Assembly (NCBI GenBank): GCA_025964695.1
Contig: JAOPYK010000004.1
Location: 62,001 to 126,000, forward strand
Reading direction: 5' to 3'
DNA length: 64,000 nucleotides
Source of the DNA: Streptosporangiaceae bacterium
GTDB taxonomy: Bacteria > Actinomycetota > Actinomycetes > Streptosporangiales > Streptosporangiaceae
A program made the position numbers and the translations under genes. Each line of letters opens with the position of its first letter. Position 1 is the stretch's first letter. The notes under the pieces are model-generated. The model did no database searches. It was not told the DNA's origin and saw only the letters and a program-made list of their open reading frames with translations. Below are positions 9,876 through 18,779 of this stretch, piece by piece.

Positions 9876-11477
9876 GTGAAGAAACTGGTAATGATCACTG
9901 CTGCGGGGGCTCTCGCCCTCGGCGGGGTCACGGCCGCCGGCGCCGCAAGCGCGTCGCCGACGAGCCCGGCTGCCAAGATCAGCTGGTCCACCTGCTCGGG
10001 ACCCTATGGCAGTTCGTACGGCGCGGAATGTGGTTTCCTGTCCGTCCCGCTCGACTATGCCCACCCGCAGGGCGCGAAGATCAAGATCGCGGTCTCGCGC
10101 ATCAAGCACAAGACCGCGAAGTCCCAGGGCGTCATGCTGGTCAACCCGGGCGGTCCCGGTGGATCCGGTCTGACCCTGCCCGCCTTCTTCACCTCGCCGG
10201 GCGTCGTGCCGAAGAAGGCCGCCGACGCCTACGACTGGATCGGGTTCGACCCGCGCGGGGTCGGTTCCAGCCAGCCCACGCTGAGCTGTATCCCGACCTA
10301 CTTCGGCTACAACCGGCCGAACTTCATTCCGACCACGAAGTCGCTCGAGACGTACTGGCTGAAGCGGTCGAAGCAGTACACCACCGCTTGCGAGCAGAAG
10401 AACGCGGCGCTCCTGCCGCACATGAAGACGATCGACGCGGTCAAGGACATGGACGGCATCAGGGCCGCCCTGGGGGCCAAGCAGATCAACTTCTATGGCT
10501 TCTCGTACGGCACCTACCTCGGGCAGGTCTACTCCTCGCTGTGGCCGTCCAAGGTGCGCCGCATGGTGCTCGACGGCAACGTCGACCCCCGGCGCGTCTG
10601 GTACGCCGCCAACCTGGATCAGGACGTCGCGTTCAACAAGAACATCAAGATCTGGTTCAAGTGGGTGGCCGACAACAACGCCACCTTCAAGCTCGGCACG
10701 AGCGAGAAGACCGTCGAGAAGCTCTGGTACGCCCAGCGCGCCAAGCTGGGCAAGACCCCGGCAGGCGGCAAGATCGGCCCGGACGAGTGGACCGACATCT
10801 TCCTGCAGGCGGGTTACTACGTCTACGGCTGGTCCGACATGGGCAAGGCGTTCTCCGACTGGGTCACCAAGGGTGACCAGGCCTCGATCGATGAACTGAT
10901 CGGCCTGTACGACAGTTCCGCCGGGCCCACCGACGACAACGGCTTCGCCGTCTACAACGCCGTCCAGTGCACCGACGTCCAGTGGCCCACCAGTTGGGCC
11001 AAGTGGAAGAAGGACAACTGGAACACCTACGCGAAGGCCCCGTTCGAGACCTGGGACAACGCCTGGTTCAACGCGCCCTGCCTCACCTGGCCCGCCAAGG
11101 CCGGCAAGCCCGTGCACGTCGACGGTAAGAAGGTCCCGGGGATCCTGCTGATCTCCGAGACGAACGACGCCGCGACGCCGTTCACCGGCAGCCTCCAGGT
11201 CCGCAAGCTCTACCCGCGGTCCAGCCTGATCGAGGGTGTCGGAGGCACGACGCACGCCGGATCCCTGTCCGGGGTCGCCTGCACCGACGACAAGATCGCT
11301 GACTACCTGCTTTCGGGCAAGCTGCCCACGCGGTTGTCCGGTGACCGGTCGGACGTCAAGTGCGCTCCGGTGCCGGCACCTCCGGCCGACAGCGCCTACC
11401 CGCAGGCCGCGGCCAGGTCTCAGGCGGCCCGTGCCGCCGGTGGCCTGGGAGCCCACCCGTCCTTCGGGCGGCCGTAG
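9876..11477 (+). CDS. Secreted Tap-family serine peptidase (alpha/beta hydrolase), copy 2
   Basis: A 533-residue paralogue of the preceding gene. GTG 9876 follows GGAGGG by six bases. The signal peptide is MKKLVMITAAGALALGG...AASA. The catalytic Ser is in GFSYGTYLG, the Asp in ETNDAATPF and the His in GGTTHAGS. The C-terminal domain keeps the cysteine pair (GVACTDD and SDVKCAPV) and then runs into an Ala/Arg-rich tail of about 40 residues absent from copy 3. It has its own leader and terminator, so it is probably independently expressed. Confidence 0.92.
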   Translation: MKKLVMITAAGALALGGVTAAGAASASPTSPAAKISWSTCSGPYGSSYGAECGFLSVPLDYAHPQGAKIKIAVSRIKHKTAKSQGVMLVNPGGPGGSGLTLPAFFTSPGVVPKKAADAYDWIGFDPRGVGSSQPTLSCIPTYFGYNRPNFIPTTKSLETYWLKRSKQYTTACEQKNAALLPHMKTIDAVKDMDGIRAALGAKQINFYGFSYGTYLGQVYSSLWPSKVRRMVLDGNVDPRRVWYAANLDQDVAFNKNIKIWFKWVADNNATFKLGTSEKTVEKLWYAQRAKLGKTPAGGKIGPDEWTDIFLQAGYYVYGWSDMGKAFSDWVTKGDQASIDELIGLYDSSAGPTDDNGFAVYNAVQCTDVQWPTSWAKWKKDNWNTYAKAPFETWDNAWFNAPCLTWPAKAGKPVHVDGKKVPGILLISETNDAATPFTGSLQVRKLYPRSSLIEGVGGTTHAGSLSGVACTDDKIADYLLSGKLPTRLSGDRSDVKCAPVPAPPADSAYPQAAARSQAARAAGGLGAHPSFGRP

Positions 11478-11501
11478 CCTCACCCGTTTTCCCCGCATAT
11501 G

Positions 11502-11530
11502 GGCCCCGGCGCTGCTACAGCGCCGGGGCC
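11502..11530 (+). terminator. Hairpin terminator after Tap copy 2
   Basis: The arms GGCCCCGGCG (11502-11511) and CGCCGGGGCC (11521-11530) pair perfectly, and CTG/CAG extends the stem to 13 pairs with a CTA loop. A short T-run (TTTG) follows. It is located 25 bases after the stop of copy 2. Confidence 0.82.
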
Positions 11531-11605
11531 TTTGCCTACCCTTGGCTCGTAGCGGCGAGTCATCGGCGGGTCGGCTCGGCCGCGAGGGCCCACAATTTCG
11601 GACTT

Positions 11606-13099
11606 GTGAAGAGAATCATCGCGGCGGCAGCGGCCGCCGGTCTGGGCCTCGCGGCCCTGCAGCCCATGCCCGCCAGCGCCGCAGCGAGTCTGTCCGCCGG
11701 GGTGCGGGGCACCTCGGTCACTTGGCGGCCCTGTCCCAGGCCGTTTCCCGCTGGGGCGGACTGCGGCATGCTCAGCGTGCCCCTCGATCATGATGACCCC
11801 TCCGGCCGGCAGATCGACCTGGCTCTGTCGCGGGTACGGCACACCGGTCCGGCCGCCGGCTACCAGGGTGTACTGCTGGTCAATCCCGGTGGCCCCGGCG
11901 CCGCGGGGCGGGACTTCGCCGTGAGCGTGGCCGCCCAGTTGCCCTCCCGGGTCCGGGCGGCCTACGACGTGATCGGCTTCGACCCGCGCGGGGTCGGTGC
12001 CAGCAGGCCTGCCGTGAGCTGCGAGGCGGGCTACTTCAAGCCGGTGCGGCCGGACTACGTGCCCGCCTCCGCGGCCGACGAGCAGGTCTGGCTGGACCGC
12101 TCGCAGGAGTACGCGCGTGCGTGCGGCCGCAAGTACGGTTCGCTACTCGACCATCTGAAGACGGCCGACGCCGCGCGTGACCTGGAGAGCATGCGCGTCG
12201 CCCTCGGCCAGGAGAAGATCAACTACCTCGGCGCGTCCTACGGTACGTACCTCGGAGCGGTGTACGCGACGCTCTACCCCGGGCGGGTCCGGCGGATGGT
12301 GCTGGACAGCATCGTCCAGCCCAGCCGGGTGTGGTATGGCAGCAACCTCGACCAGGACTACGCCTTCGACACCTCGGTGAAGTCCTTCTTCGCCTGGATC
12401 GCGCACCACGACCCGGTCTACCACCTCGGCGGGGACCCCGCCGTGGTCGAGAAGGGCTACTACTCCCTACGGGAGGAACTGAAGGCCCACCCGGCCGGAG
12501 GCGTCGTGGGCCCGGACGAACTCGACGACACCTTCCAGATCGGCGGGTACCTCGCCGCCGCCTGGCCCGAGCTCGCCAGGGCGTGGTCGTCCTACGCGAT
12601 GAAGGGTGATCCGGTGTCGCTGATCTCCCGCTACCGGGCATGGGGCGCGAGCAAGGAAGGGGAGTTCGCCGTCTACAACGCCGTCCAGTGCACCGACGCC
12701 GCGTGGACGCGGGACTGGTCGTTGTGGCGCGCGGACACCGCCCGCGTGTACGCGGCCGCTCCGTACCAGGCCTGGAGCAACGCCTGGTACAACGCGCCCT
12801 GCCTTTACTGGCCCGCCAAGCCGGGCATCCCGGTCCCTCTGGCGGCAGGGAAGGGGCTGCCGGACATGCTGATGTTCCAGGCCACGCTGGACGCGGCGAC
12901 GCCGTACGCCGGTGGGCTCGAGATGCACCAGATCTTCAAGGGCTCCCGCCTGGTGATCGAGGACGGTGGCCGGACCCATGGCGTCCTGCAGCGCGGCAAC
13001 GACTGCCTCGACGACAAGTTCAACGCCTACCTCGCCACGGGGGCGCTGCCGCCCGACGTCTCACACTGCAAGCGATTGCCGGACCCCGTCCCGGTCTAG
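11606..13099 (+). CDS. Secreted Tap-family serine peptidase (alpha/beta hydrolase), copy 3
   Basis: A 497-residue third paralogue. The GTG at 11606 is chosen because it begins a signal peptide (VKRIIAAAAAAGLGLAAL...ASA) parallel to the other two. No Shine-Dalgarno is obvious, so the transcript may be leaderless. The nucleophile Ser is in GASYGTYLG, the Asp in TLDAATPY and the His in GGRTHGVL. The C-terminal cysteine pair is intact (GNDCLDD and VSHCKRL). It is closer to copy 1 than to copy 2 around the active site (YFKPVRPxY, FQATLDAATP, RLVIEDGG). Confidence 0.92.
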   Translation: MKRIIAAAAAAGLGLAALQPMPASAAASLSAGVRGTSVTWRPCPRPFPAGADCGMLSVPLDHDDPSGRQIDLALSRVRHTGPAAGYQGVLLVNPGGPGAAGRDFAVSVAAQLPSRVRAAYDVIGFDPRGVGASRPAVSCEAGYFKPVRPDYVPASAADEQVWLDRSQEYARACGRKYGSLLDHLKTADAARDLESMRVALGQEKINYLGASYGTYLGAVYATLYPGRVRRMVLDSIVQPSRVWYGSNLDQDYAFDTSVKSFFAWIAHHDPVYHLGGDPAVVEKGYYSLREELKAHPAGGVVGPDELDDTFQIGGYLAAAWPELARAWSSYAMKGDPVSLISRYRAWGASKEGEFAVYNAVQCTDAAWTRDWSLWRADTARVYAAAPYQAWSNAWYNAPCLYWPAKPGIPVPLAAGKGLPDMLMFQATLDAATPYAGGLEMHQIFKGSRLVIEDGGRTHGVLQRGNDCLDDKFNAYLATGALPPDVSHCKRLPDPVPV

Positions 13100-13212
13100 C
13101 CGCGGATCACCGGAAGCCGTCATCATTCCGGGGGAGACCGGTGAATGAGAGTCGGTTTCACCACCGTATTCTGGTGCCGGTGAAGTCGATGACGTCCGGG
13201 GACGGGTAGATC

Positions 13213-14061
13213 ATGCGCATGCTGGGATCGTTGCCGGTGCGGGTTCTGGACGACCGCTACCGCGACGATGCCCTGGCGATCCTCGACTCAGATCCGGTCG
13301 CGAACGTCTTCGTCAGCTCCCGGGTGCACGCAGTCGGGCTCGACCCCGGCCGTCTCGGTGCCCAGATGTGGGGATATGTCAGCGACGGCCGGCTGACCTC
13401 GCTGTGCTACTCGGGCGCCAACCTGATCCCGGTGGCCGCCGGCTCCGAGGCCGTCCGCGCCTTCGCCGAGCGGGCCCGCGCACAGGGCCGCCGCTGCTCG
13501 TCGATCGTGGGACCGATCGAGACCGTGACCGAGCTGTGGGAGATGCTCCGCCCCTACTGGGGCCCGGCCCGGGCCGTCCGTGCCGCCCAGCCCGTGATGG
13601 CCATCTCGGTGCCGCCGGCCGTCGACGCCGACCCCGGCGTACGCCGGGTGCGCATGGCGGACTTCGACCTCGTCTACCCGGCCTGCGTCGCGATGTTCAC
13701 CGAGGAGGTCGGGGTCTCGCCCAACGGCGGCGACGGCGGGGTGCTGTATCGCGCCCGGGTGGCCGAGCTGATCCGGGCCGGCCGCTCGTTCGCGCGGATC
13801 GAGAACGGACGGGTCGTCTTCAAGGCGGAGATCGGCGCGGTCACGCCGTACGCCTGCCAGGTGCAGGGCGTCTGGGTCCACCCCGACCTGCGCGGCCGCG
13901 GGATCTCGGTGCACGGCATGGCGGAGGTGGTCAGCGAGTCGCTGCGCACCATCGCGCCGACCGTCTCGCTCTACGTCAACGACTACAACACCCGCGCCCG
14001 CTCCGCGTACCGGCGCGTCGGCTTCACCGACATCGACACCTTCATGTCCGTTCTCTTCTGA
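13213..14061 (+). CDS. DUF4081-type GNAT N-acetyltransferase
   Basis: A 282-residue two-part protein. An N-terminal DUF4081 region, with LDSDPVANVFVSSRV near the start, is followed by a GNAT domain whose acetyl-CoA loop is VQGVWVHPDLRGRGISVHGMAEVV. The C-terminal SLYVNDYNTRARSAYRRVGF is the usual GNAT strand-helix ending. I recall orthologues commonly sitting next to ispG in actinomycetes, so this gene is probably the displaced end of the dxr-rip-ispG block, now separated by the three peptidase genes. The substrate is unknown. Confidence 0.9.
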   Translation: MRMLGSLPVRVLDDRYRDDALAILDSDPVANVFVSSRVHAVGLDPGRLGAQMWGYVSDGRLTSLCYSGANLIPVAAGSEAVRAFAERARAQGRRCSSIVGPIETVTELWEMLRPYWGPARAVRAAQPVMAISVPPAVDADPGVRRVRMADFDLVYPACVAMFTEEVGVSPNGGDGGVLYRARVAELIRAGRSFARIENGRVVFKAEIGAVTPYACQVQGVWVHPDLRGRGISVHGMAEVVSESLRTIAPTVSLYVNDYNTRARSAYRRVGFTDIDTFMSVLF

Positions 14062-14290
14062 CAGCTGGTTCGACTACTGGACGCTCGGCGCGCAGCGCAA
14101 GGACGTACGCCTGCCGTGGCACCTGGAGCTGCCGATGGGTTCGCTGGGCCGTCAGCAGGTGCCGCTGACGCTCAACGCGACGGCCTCCGCGCCGATGTCC
14201 GCGATCGATGCAGCGTCTCGGTCGACGGCAAGCCGGTGAAGGTGGAACCGCCGCGGATCGGCGGCATCGCCTTCTGCCTGGGCGACTACA
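14062..14290 (+). pseudogene. Orphan coding-like fragment behind the GNAT gene
   Basis: Two adjoining plus-strand frames read like protein, but neither has a start. The first, from about 14064 to 14220, gives WFDYWTLG, RLPWHLELPMGSLGRQ and PLTLNATASAP before a stop. The second, shifted by a base from about 14215, gives CSVSVDGKPVKVEPPRIGGI. I do not recognise the family. The fragment overlaps the abnormal C-terminus of the ROK regulator read from the other strand, which suggests a deletion or recombination scar here. Confidence 0.3.
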
Positions 14291-14988
14291 CCGAGACCGG
14301 ACCCGATCACGACGCCCGCCCCGACACCCCATCCGATCTTGACGTACACCGCGTTCGAGCAGCCGCGCGCCGCTCCCCAGGTCGTCTCGGCGAGCGCGCC
14401 GACGTTCGCGTCGTTGTCCACGCACACGCTCGGCCCGAACCGGCGCGTCAGCTCCGCCACCGGATTGACACCGACCCACCCGGGCAGGATGGTGCTGGAG
14501 CCCAGGGTCCCGGTGGCCAGGTCGATCGGTCCCGGCAGTCCCACCCCGAGGCCCAGAATGCTCGAGCGTTCCCCGCCCAGCGCTTCGAGCATGGCGTCGG
14601 CGAGCCGCTCGGTGGACGCCAGCCCGTCGTCGGCGGAGGCGTCCACGTCGAGCGGAATGGCGCTCTCGGCCAGGACCTCGTGCGCGAGGTTGCCGACCAC
14701 GACCCGCAGATGGGTGTGGCCGAAGTCGGCCCCCAGAAGGAGTCCCGTCCGCGATGACAGCGAGACCACCTGAGCCCGCCGGCCGCCGGCCGAGGTCGGC
14801 GTCACGACGAGAACGCCCTGGTCCCGCAGCTCCCGCACGATGTTGGACACGGTCGCGGCGGAGAGCCCGGTGGCCCTGGCGATGCCCGACTGGGTCATCT
14901 CCTCGGTGCCCCGCACGGCTTTGACGACCCTGCGCTGGTTGGCGGCTCGAAGCCAGGCCTGAGAGCCCGGCTTCACCCCTGCGGCCAT
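14152..14988 (-). CDS. ROK-family transcriptional regulator, C-terminally truncated
   Basis: 278 residues, against roughly 380-410 for ROK repressors. The N-terminus is a normal winged HTH (TQSGIARATGLSAATVSNIVREL) and the kinase-like domain begins well: GADFGHTHLRVVVG, GLGVGLPGPID, VDNDANVGALAE and YVKIGWGVGAGVVIGSG. After that the expected AGEIGH and CxCGxxGCLE zinc motifs are missing, replaced by about 40 unrelated residues. It could still bind DNA, but sugar sensing is probably lost, so it may be a pseudogene. Its promoter region carries two TGATCA boxes (15030, 15048). Confidence 0.75.
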   Translation of the reverse strand: MAAGVKPGSQAWLRAANQRRVVKAVRGTEEMTQSGIARATGLSAATVSNIVRELRDQGVLVVTPTSAGGRRAQVVSLSSRTGLLLGADFGHTHLRVVVGNLAHEVLAESAIPLDVDASADDGLASTERLADAMLEALGGERSSILGLGVGLPGPIDLATGTLGSSTILPGWVGVNPVAELTRRFGPSVCVDNDANVGALAETTWGAARGCSNAVYVKIGWGVGAGVVIGSGLGVVAQAEGDAADPRRFHLHRLAVDRDAASIADIGAEAVALSVSGTC

Positions 14989-15145
14989 CAGGCCTCCTGA
15001 CTATGAGCCCGTGCCGGAAGTCCCGATTGTGATCAATCCTCGACTTATGATCAGCGCGCACGGGCAGCAGGCATACATGAACCAGCGGCGTACAAGGCTT
15101 GAACGCGACTCACCTAGAGGGTAGCCCGGCGGCCTGCCGGTCGGT

Positions 15146-15523
15146 CTAGTGGACCAGCAGATCGAGGAGACGGTCGAGCTCGGCCGCCGGGTCGTCGGTG
15201 AGGCCGGGATGTACCGGGCCGGGCTGGACGATGGTGCTCCGGGGCGCGGTGAGCCAGCGGAACCTGCGGCCGGGTGACTCGGACCCGGCCTGCCCGGCCC
15301 GCTCGCCGCCGCAGCACAGGGCTTCGACGGCGCCCAGCGCGATCCGTACCCCCTCGACGTCCAGCGTGGGTGCGAAGGCGAGCAGCCGGGGCTCGTCGAG
15401 ATGGGTACGGCAGCCGAGGAAGTCGAGCGCCCGGCAGTAGACCGTGACCCCTACGTTGATCGACTCGCCGCGTTCGATGCTTGGGATCACGCGCAGCACC
15501 GAGTACTCGTAGACGGTGCTCAC
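15146..15523 (-). CDS. DUF3037 protein, HipA-like kinase partner
   Basis: A 125-residue protein of the DUF3037 family, recognisable from YEYSVLRVIPSIERGESINVGV at the N-terminus. The ATG overlaps the stop of the HipA-like gene upstream (ATGA), so the two are translationally coupled. In many bacteria DUF3037 genes pair with HipA-like kinase genes, but its function is not established. It has no signal peptide or membrane segment. Confidence 0.88.
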   Translation of the reverse strand: MSTVYEYSVLRVIPSIERGESINVGVTVYCRALDFLGCRTHLDEPRLLAFAPTLDVEGVRIALGAVEALCCGGERAGQAGSESPGRRFRWLTAPRSTIVQPGPVHPGLTDDPAAELDRLLDLLVH

Positions 15524-16359
15524 GGGCGGTCTCCCGGCTCCTCGAGCCAGTTCTTGATCCAGCCGGGCCGGCCGGTCACGGTCGGCGCGCTGCGGGCTCG
15601 CGCGCCCTTGATCTCGGGCAGCCAGTCACGGGGTCCGGTGACCCGGGTCATCAGCTGCTCGACGTACGCGTCCCGTACGGCCTGAACGCCGGCGAAGCCG
15701 GGCTCGTCGTCCAGCCACACTTCGGGCACCAGCGCGGTGACCTCGCGCAGCAGTTCCTCGGTGACCATGGGGGCGAGCTCCTCATCGGCCTCCGCCAGGT
15801 CCTTCGCGAAGGGGGAGAGCACATGGTCGCCGGCGTCGTACGGCCGGCCGGCCGGCTTGGCCGCGCTCGTCCAGGCATGGTGGAAGTACAGGCTCGCGCC
15901 GTGGTCGATCAGCCAGACGTCGCCGTGCCAGACCAGCATGTTGGGATTGCGCCAGCTCCGGTCGACATTGCCGATGAGCGCGTCGAACCACACGACCCTG
16001 CTCGCGAAGGCGGAGTCGGCCGGCCAGGCCAGCGGGTCGTAGCCGAGCGAGCCGGGCAGGAAGTCCACCCCGAGGTTCCAGCCCGTACTCGCCTTGAGCA
16101 GGTACTGGACCTCCTCGTCGGGCTCGTGCCTGCCGATCACCGGATCCAGGTCGACGATCACCTGGTCGGGGATGCGGAAGCCCAGCCGCCGACCCAGCTC
16201 GCCCGCGACGACCTCGGCCACCAGCGCCTTGCGGCCCTGACCCGCGCCGTGGAACTTCACCACGTACGTGCCCAGGTCGTCGGTCTCCACGATGCCGGGC
16301 AGGGACCCGCCCTCCCGCAGCGGCGTGACGTACCGCAGCGCGGTAACCAGGGGCAACAT
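15520..16359 (-). CDS. HipA-like kinase family protein
   Basis: 279 residues from ATG 16359, which has TAGGA about 12 bases upstream. The sequence has a HipA-like lysine region (YVVKFHGAGQGRKALVAEVVAGELGRRLG), then FDALIGNVDRSWRNPNMLVW, the catalytic-loop-like D-N pair of HipA-type kinases, and VWLIDHGASLYF for the metal-binding Asp. It lacks the full-length HipA architecture (about 440 residues) and any HipB antitoxin neighbour. Its partner is DUF3037. The biological role is unknown; a protein or small-molecule kinase is likely. Confidence 0.85.
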   Translation of the reverse strand: MLPLVTALRYVTPLREGGSLPGIVETDDLGTYVVKFHGAGQGRKALVAEVVAGELGRRLGFRIPDQVIVDLDPVIGRHEPDEEVQYLLKASTGWNLGVDFLPGSLGYDPLAWPADSAFASRVVWFDALIGNVDRSWRNPNMLVWHGDVWLIDHGASLYFHHAWTSAAKPAGRPYDAGDHVLSPFAKDLAEADEELAPMVTEELLREVTALVPEVWLDDEPGFAGVQAVRDAYVEQLMTRVTGPRDWLPEIKGARARSAPTVTGRPGWIKNWLEEPGDRP

Positions 16360-16443
16360 GCGGCCAATCCTACCTATGCCGATCTTGGTGGTCGGCTCGT
16401 CGCAGGGTGAGGTCTTGGGTGACATCGGGGGTCACACTTTGGG

Positions 16444-17337
16444 TCACATCTTGGCGATGACCTCTTCGGCGAAGCGTTCCATGGTGGCGACCTTGAGAGC
16501 GAGGCCACCGGTCCGCTTGGTGCCGTATTTGGCCGTCTCCTCAGGGGTGGCCAGCCACCATGGGGCGGCCATGGTGCCGTCGACGCCGCGCTCGTGCCAC
16601 CTGCGGTAGAGGTCGGCGCTCGGCATCGCTCCGATGGGGGCGATCACCCGCAGGTCGTCGAGGGTGCGGCCGTGGCCGGAGAGATGGTGGCTCAGCCGGT
16701 CGAGCAGTTCGCCGAGCTGGTCCTCGCTGTAGATCCGGTTGCCGATCCAGCCGTCGCCGATCCGGGCGGCGCGGGCGAGCGCCGCGTCGCTGTCCCCGCC
16801 GATGTAGACCGGGACGGGCTGCGACGGCGTGGGCGAGATACTCAGCGGCCCGAAGTCGTACGACCTGCCGTGGTATTCGACCATCCCGCCCTGCCAGAGC
16901 GTGCGTAGTGCCGGGATCATCTCGTCGAGCCGCCTGCCCCGGCTGTGGAAGTCCTGGCCGGTCTGCACGAACTCGTCCTTGCACCAGCCGACACCGACAC
17001 CGAACCGCACCCGGTCGCCGGCGAGCACCGCGGCCGTGGAGACCGCCTTGGCGACGGTGAACAGATCGCGGGCGGGCGGGATGTAGACGTTGGTGGCGAA
17101 ATTGACCCGCTCGGTCACGGCCGCCATGGCGCCGATCGTGACCCAGACGTCCGGCCAGTGCGTGCCCGGCTGGTACGGCGGCGAACCCGTGTCGGAGTAG
17201 GGATAGGAAGCGTCGTAGTCGGCGTAGAAGATGTGATCCGACACGGCGACCGTGTCGTACCCCAGCCGGTCCGCGGCGCGCGCGAGCCCGAGCATCTCGC
17301 CGGTATCCACGAACGCCGCCCCGAGCCAGAACTCCAT
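16444..17337 (-). CDS. LLM class F420-dependent oxidoreductase
   Basis: 297-residue luciferase-like TIM-barrel enzyme. N-terminal FWLGAAFVDTGEMLGLARAADRLGYDTVAVSDH and the central DRVRFGVGVGWCKDEF and PVYIGGDSDAALARAARIGDGW are the typical F420/flavin-binding segments of this family. It is the third gene of the run alpha/beta hydrolase, LLM enzyme, LLM enzyme read from 19595. The substrate is unknown; F420 as cofactor is inferred from subfamily resemblance. Confidence 0.88.
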   Translation of the reverse strand: MEFWLGAAFVDTGEMLGLARAADRLGYDTVAVSDHIFYADYDASYPYSDTGSPPYQPGTHWPDVWVTIGAMAAVTERVNFATNVYIPPARDLFTVAKAVSTAAVLAGDRVRFGVGVGWCKDEFVQTGQDFHSRGRRLDEMIPALRTLWQGGMVEYHGRSYDFGPLSISPTPSQPVPVYIGGDSDAALARAARIGDGWIGNRIYSEDQLGELLDRLSHHLSGHGRTLDDLRVIAPIGAMPSADLYRRWHERGVDGTMAAPWWLATPEETAKYGTKRTGGLALKVATMERFAEEVIAKM

Positions 17338-17372
17338 CGGCTACTCCTGTCATTGCTCATGCGGAACATGCT

Positions 17373-17424
17373 CGTGCGGTCATGATTCGTGCGGTCATGA
17401 TTCGTGCGGTCATGACTGGTGCGG
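17373..17424. repeat. 15-bp tandem repeat, three units plus part of a fourth
   Basis: Units CGTGCGGTCATGATT at 17373, 17388 and 17403 (the last ends ACT), followed by GGTGCGG. They lie between two luciferase-like genes of one operon, just upstream of the second gene's start. Confidence 0.9.
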
Positions 17425-17506
17425 GTCGCGGGGACGCCCTGACTCCTGCGAGGCGTGGGTCAGGGCGTCCCCGCGGCCTTCAATGGAAGGCCGGCCGCGA
17501 TCGCGG

Positions 17507-18760
17507 TCAGTCCTGGAATTCGGGGATGACCTTGGTGGCGAACATCTCGAGGTTCCGCTTCACCGTGTCGAGCGGCAGCACACCCTGCTGTCCCTGCATG
17601 AACAGGCCGAACCACTCCAGGTCGGGCATCCGGTCGAGCATCCGCTGGATGCCGCGCTTGACGTCGTCGGGGGTGCCCAGCAGCGCCATCTCGACCTCGT
17701 TCATGCGCTTGAAGTCGCCCTTCTCGGGGCTGATGGCCTGGTGCTTGTCGTCCTCCTTCTTGCGGAGGACCTCCAGGTAGCCGAACGGGCCGAAGAACTT
17801 GGCGAAGTCCTTCTGCATCCCCTTGCCATAGGTGGCGATGGCCTCCTCGCGGCTGTCGGCCATACCGATGATCTTGAGGATACCGGTGTGCTCGCCGAGC
17901 TTGTAGTCCTTGCCGACCTTGGCGCACTCGTCCTGGTAGAGCTTGGCCTTCTCGGCGTGCTCGTCGGGGTTGGGGGTGAACATCCACGGCAGGATGCCCT
18001 CCTGGGCGGCGCGCACGACCGAGCGGTTGGAGATGGTGAACGGCTGCCACAGCTCGGGGTGCGGGTACTGATACGGCTTCGGGCAGACCGAGACACCCTG
18101 GATGACGCCGTTCTCGTCGATCTCGCCCGGGGCGCCGAACTTCTGCGTCCACTCCTGCGCGGGCCAGCCCTCGATGCCGGTGTCGAAGGGCTGCGGGACC
18201 TCATAGTCGAGGACGTCGCTCTTGTAGCGAAGCAGATCCTCGGACCACGCCAGCTTCATGATCTTGAGGACTTCGCCGAACACGTCAAAGTTACGGGTGT
18301 CGGCGGCCTTGCCGTCCGAACTGGCCGCGGCGGCGTGCCAGCGCTGGCCGAGCACGTCCATCCAGCGCTTCTGGTAACCGCGGGCCACCCCCAGGCGCAG
18401 CCGGCCCTGGCAGAAATGGTCCAGCAGCGCGACGTCCTCGGCGGCCCGGATCGGGTCCCAGGACGGCAGCACCAATCCCAGCGGGGCGAGCAGGATCCGC
18501 TCGGTGCGGGCCGCGAGGTCGGTCAGGAACATCAACGGGTTGACCGAGAACTCGAACCCCTCCGAATGGAAGTGGTGCTCGGTCATCATCAGCGCGTCGA
18601 AGCCGATCTGGTCGGCGTGGACCGCGATCTCCCGCACCTCGTGCAGCAGCTTCTGGTACGACTCGTTGTCACGGCCGATCGGCCGCTTGGCGACGGCGTT
18701 CTCCTCGGCCGCATAGCCCGACCCGGGAATCTGCGGGTTGAGGAAGATCGAGAACTTCAC
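17507..18760 (-). CDS. LLM class flavin-dependent oxidoreductase
   Basis: A 417-residue, larger luciferase-like enzyme related to FMN-dependent monooxygenases. It has MKFSIFLNPQIPG at the N-terminus, IGFDALMMTEHHF, ERILLAPLGLVLPSWDP and GRLRLGVARGYQKRWMDV as core strands, and the C-terminal GTPDDVKRGIQRMLD common to the family. It starts 19 bases after the alpha/beta hydrolase ends, so both are in one operon. It probably oxygenates or reduces an unidentified compound, and may need a separate flavin reductase, which is not in this window. Confidence 0.88.
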   Translation of the reverse strand: MKFSIFLNPQIPGSGYAAEENAVAKRPIGRDNESYQKLLHEVREIAVHADQIGFDALMMTEHHFHSEGFEFSVNPLMFLTDLAARTERILLAPLGLVLPSWDPIRAAEDVALLDHFCQGRLRLGVARGYQKRWMDVLGQRWHAAAASSDGKAADTRNFDVFGEVLKIMKLAWSEDLLRYKSDVLDYEVPQPFDTGIEGWPAQEWTQKFGAPGEIDENGVIQGVSVCPKPYQYPHPELWQPFTISNRSVVRAAQEGILPWMFTPNPDEHAEKAKLYQDECAKVGKDYKLGEHTGILKIIGMADSREEAIATYGKGMQKDFAKFFGPFGYLEVLRKKEDDKHQAISPEKGDFKRMNEVEMALLGTPDDVKRGIQRMLDRMPDLEWFGLFMQGQQGVLPLDTVKRNLEMFATKVIPEFQD

Positions 18761-18779
18761 GGCAAACTTCTCCTCTGAA

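Noticed and set aside
9540..11498. 652-residue frame antisense to Tap copy 2
   Set aside because: Same reasoning: the sense gene has signal peptide, triad, ribosome-binding site and terminator.
17373..17424. CRISPR array or phage attachment site
   Set aside because: The 15-base units follow each other without spacers, and no cas or integrase gene is in the window; the same holds for the other arrays.
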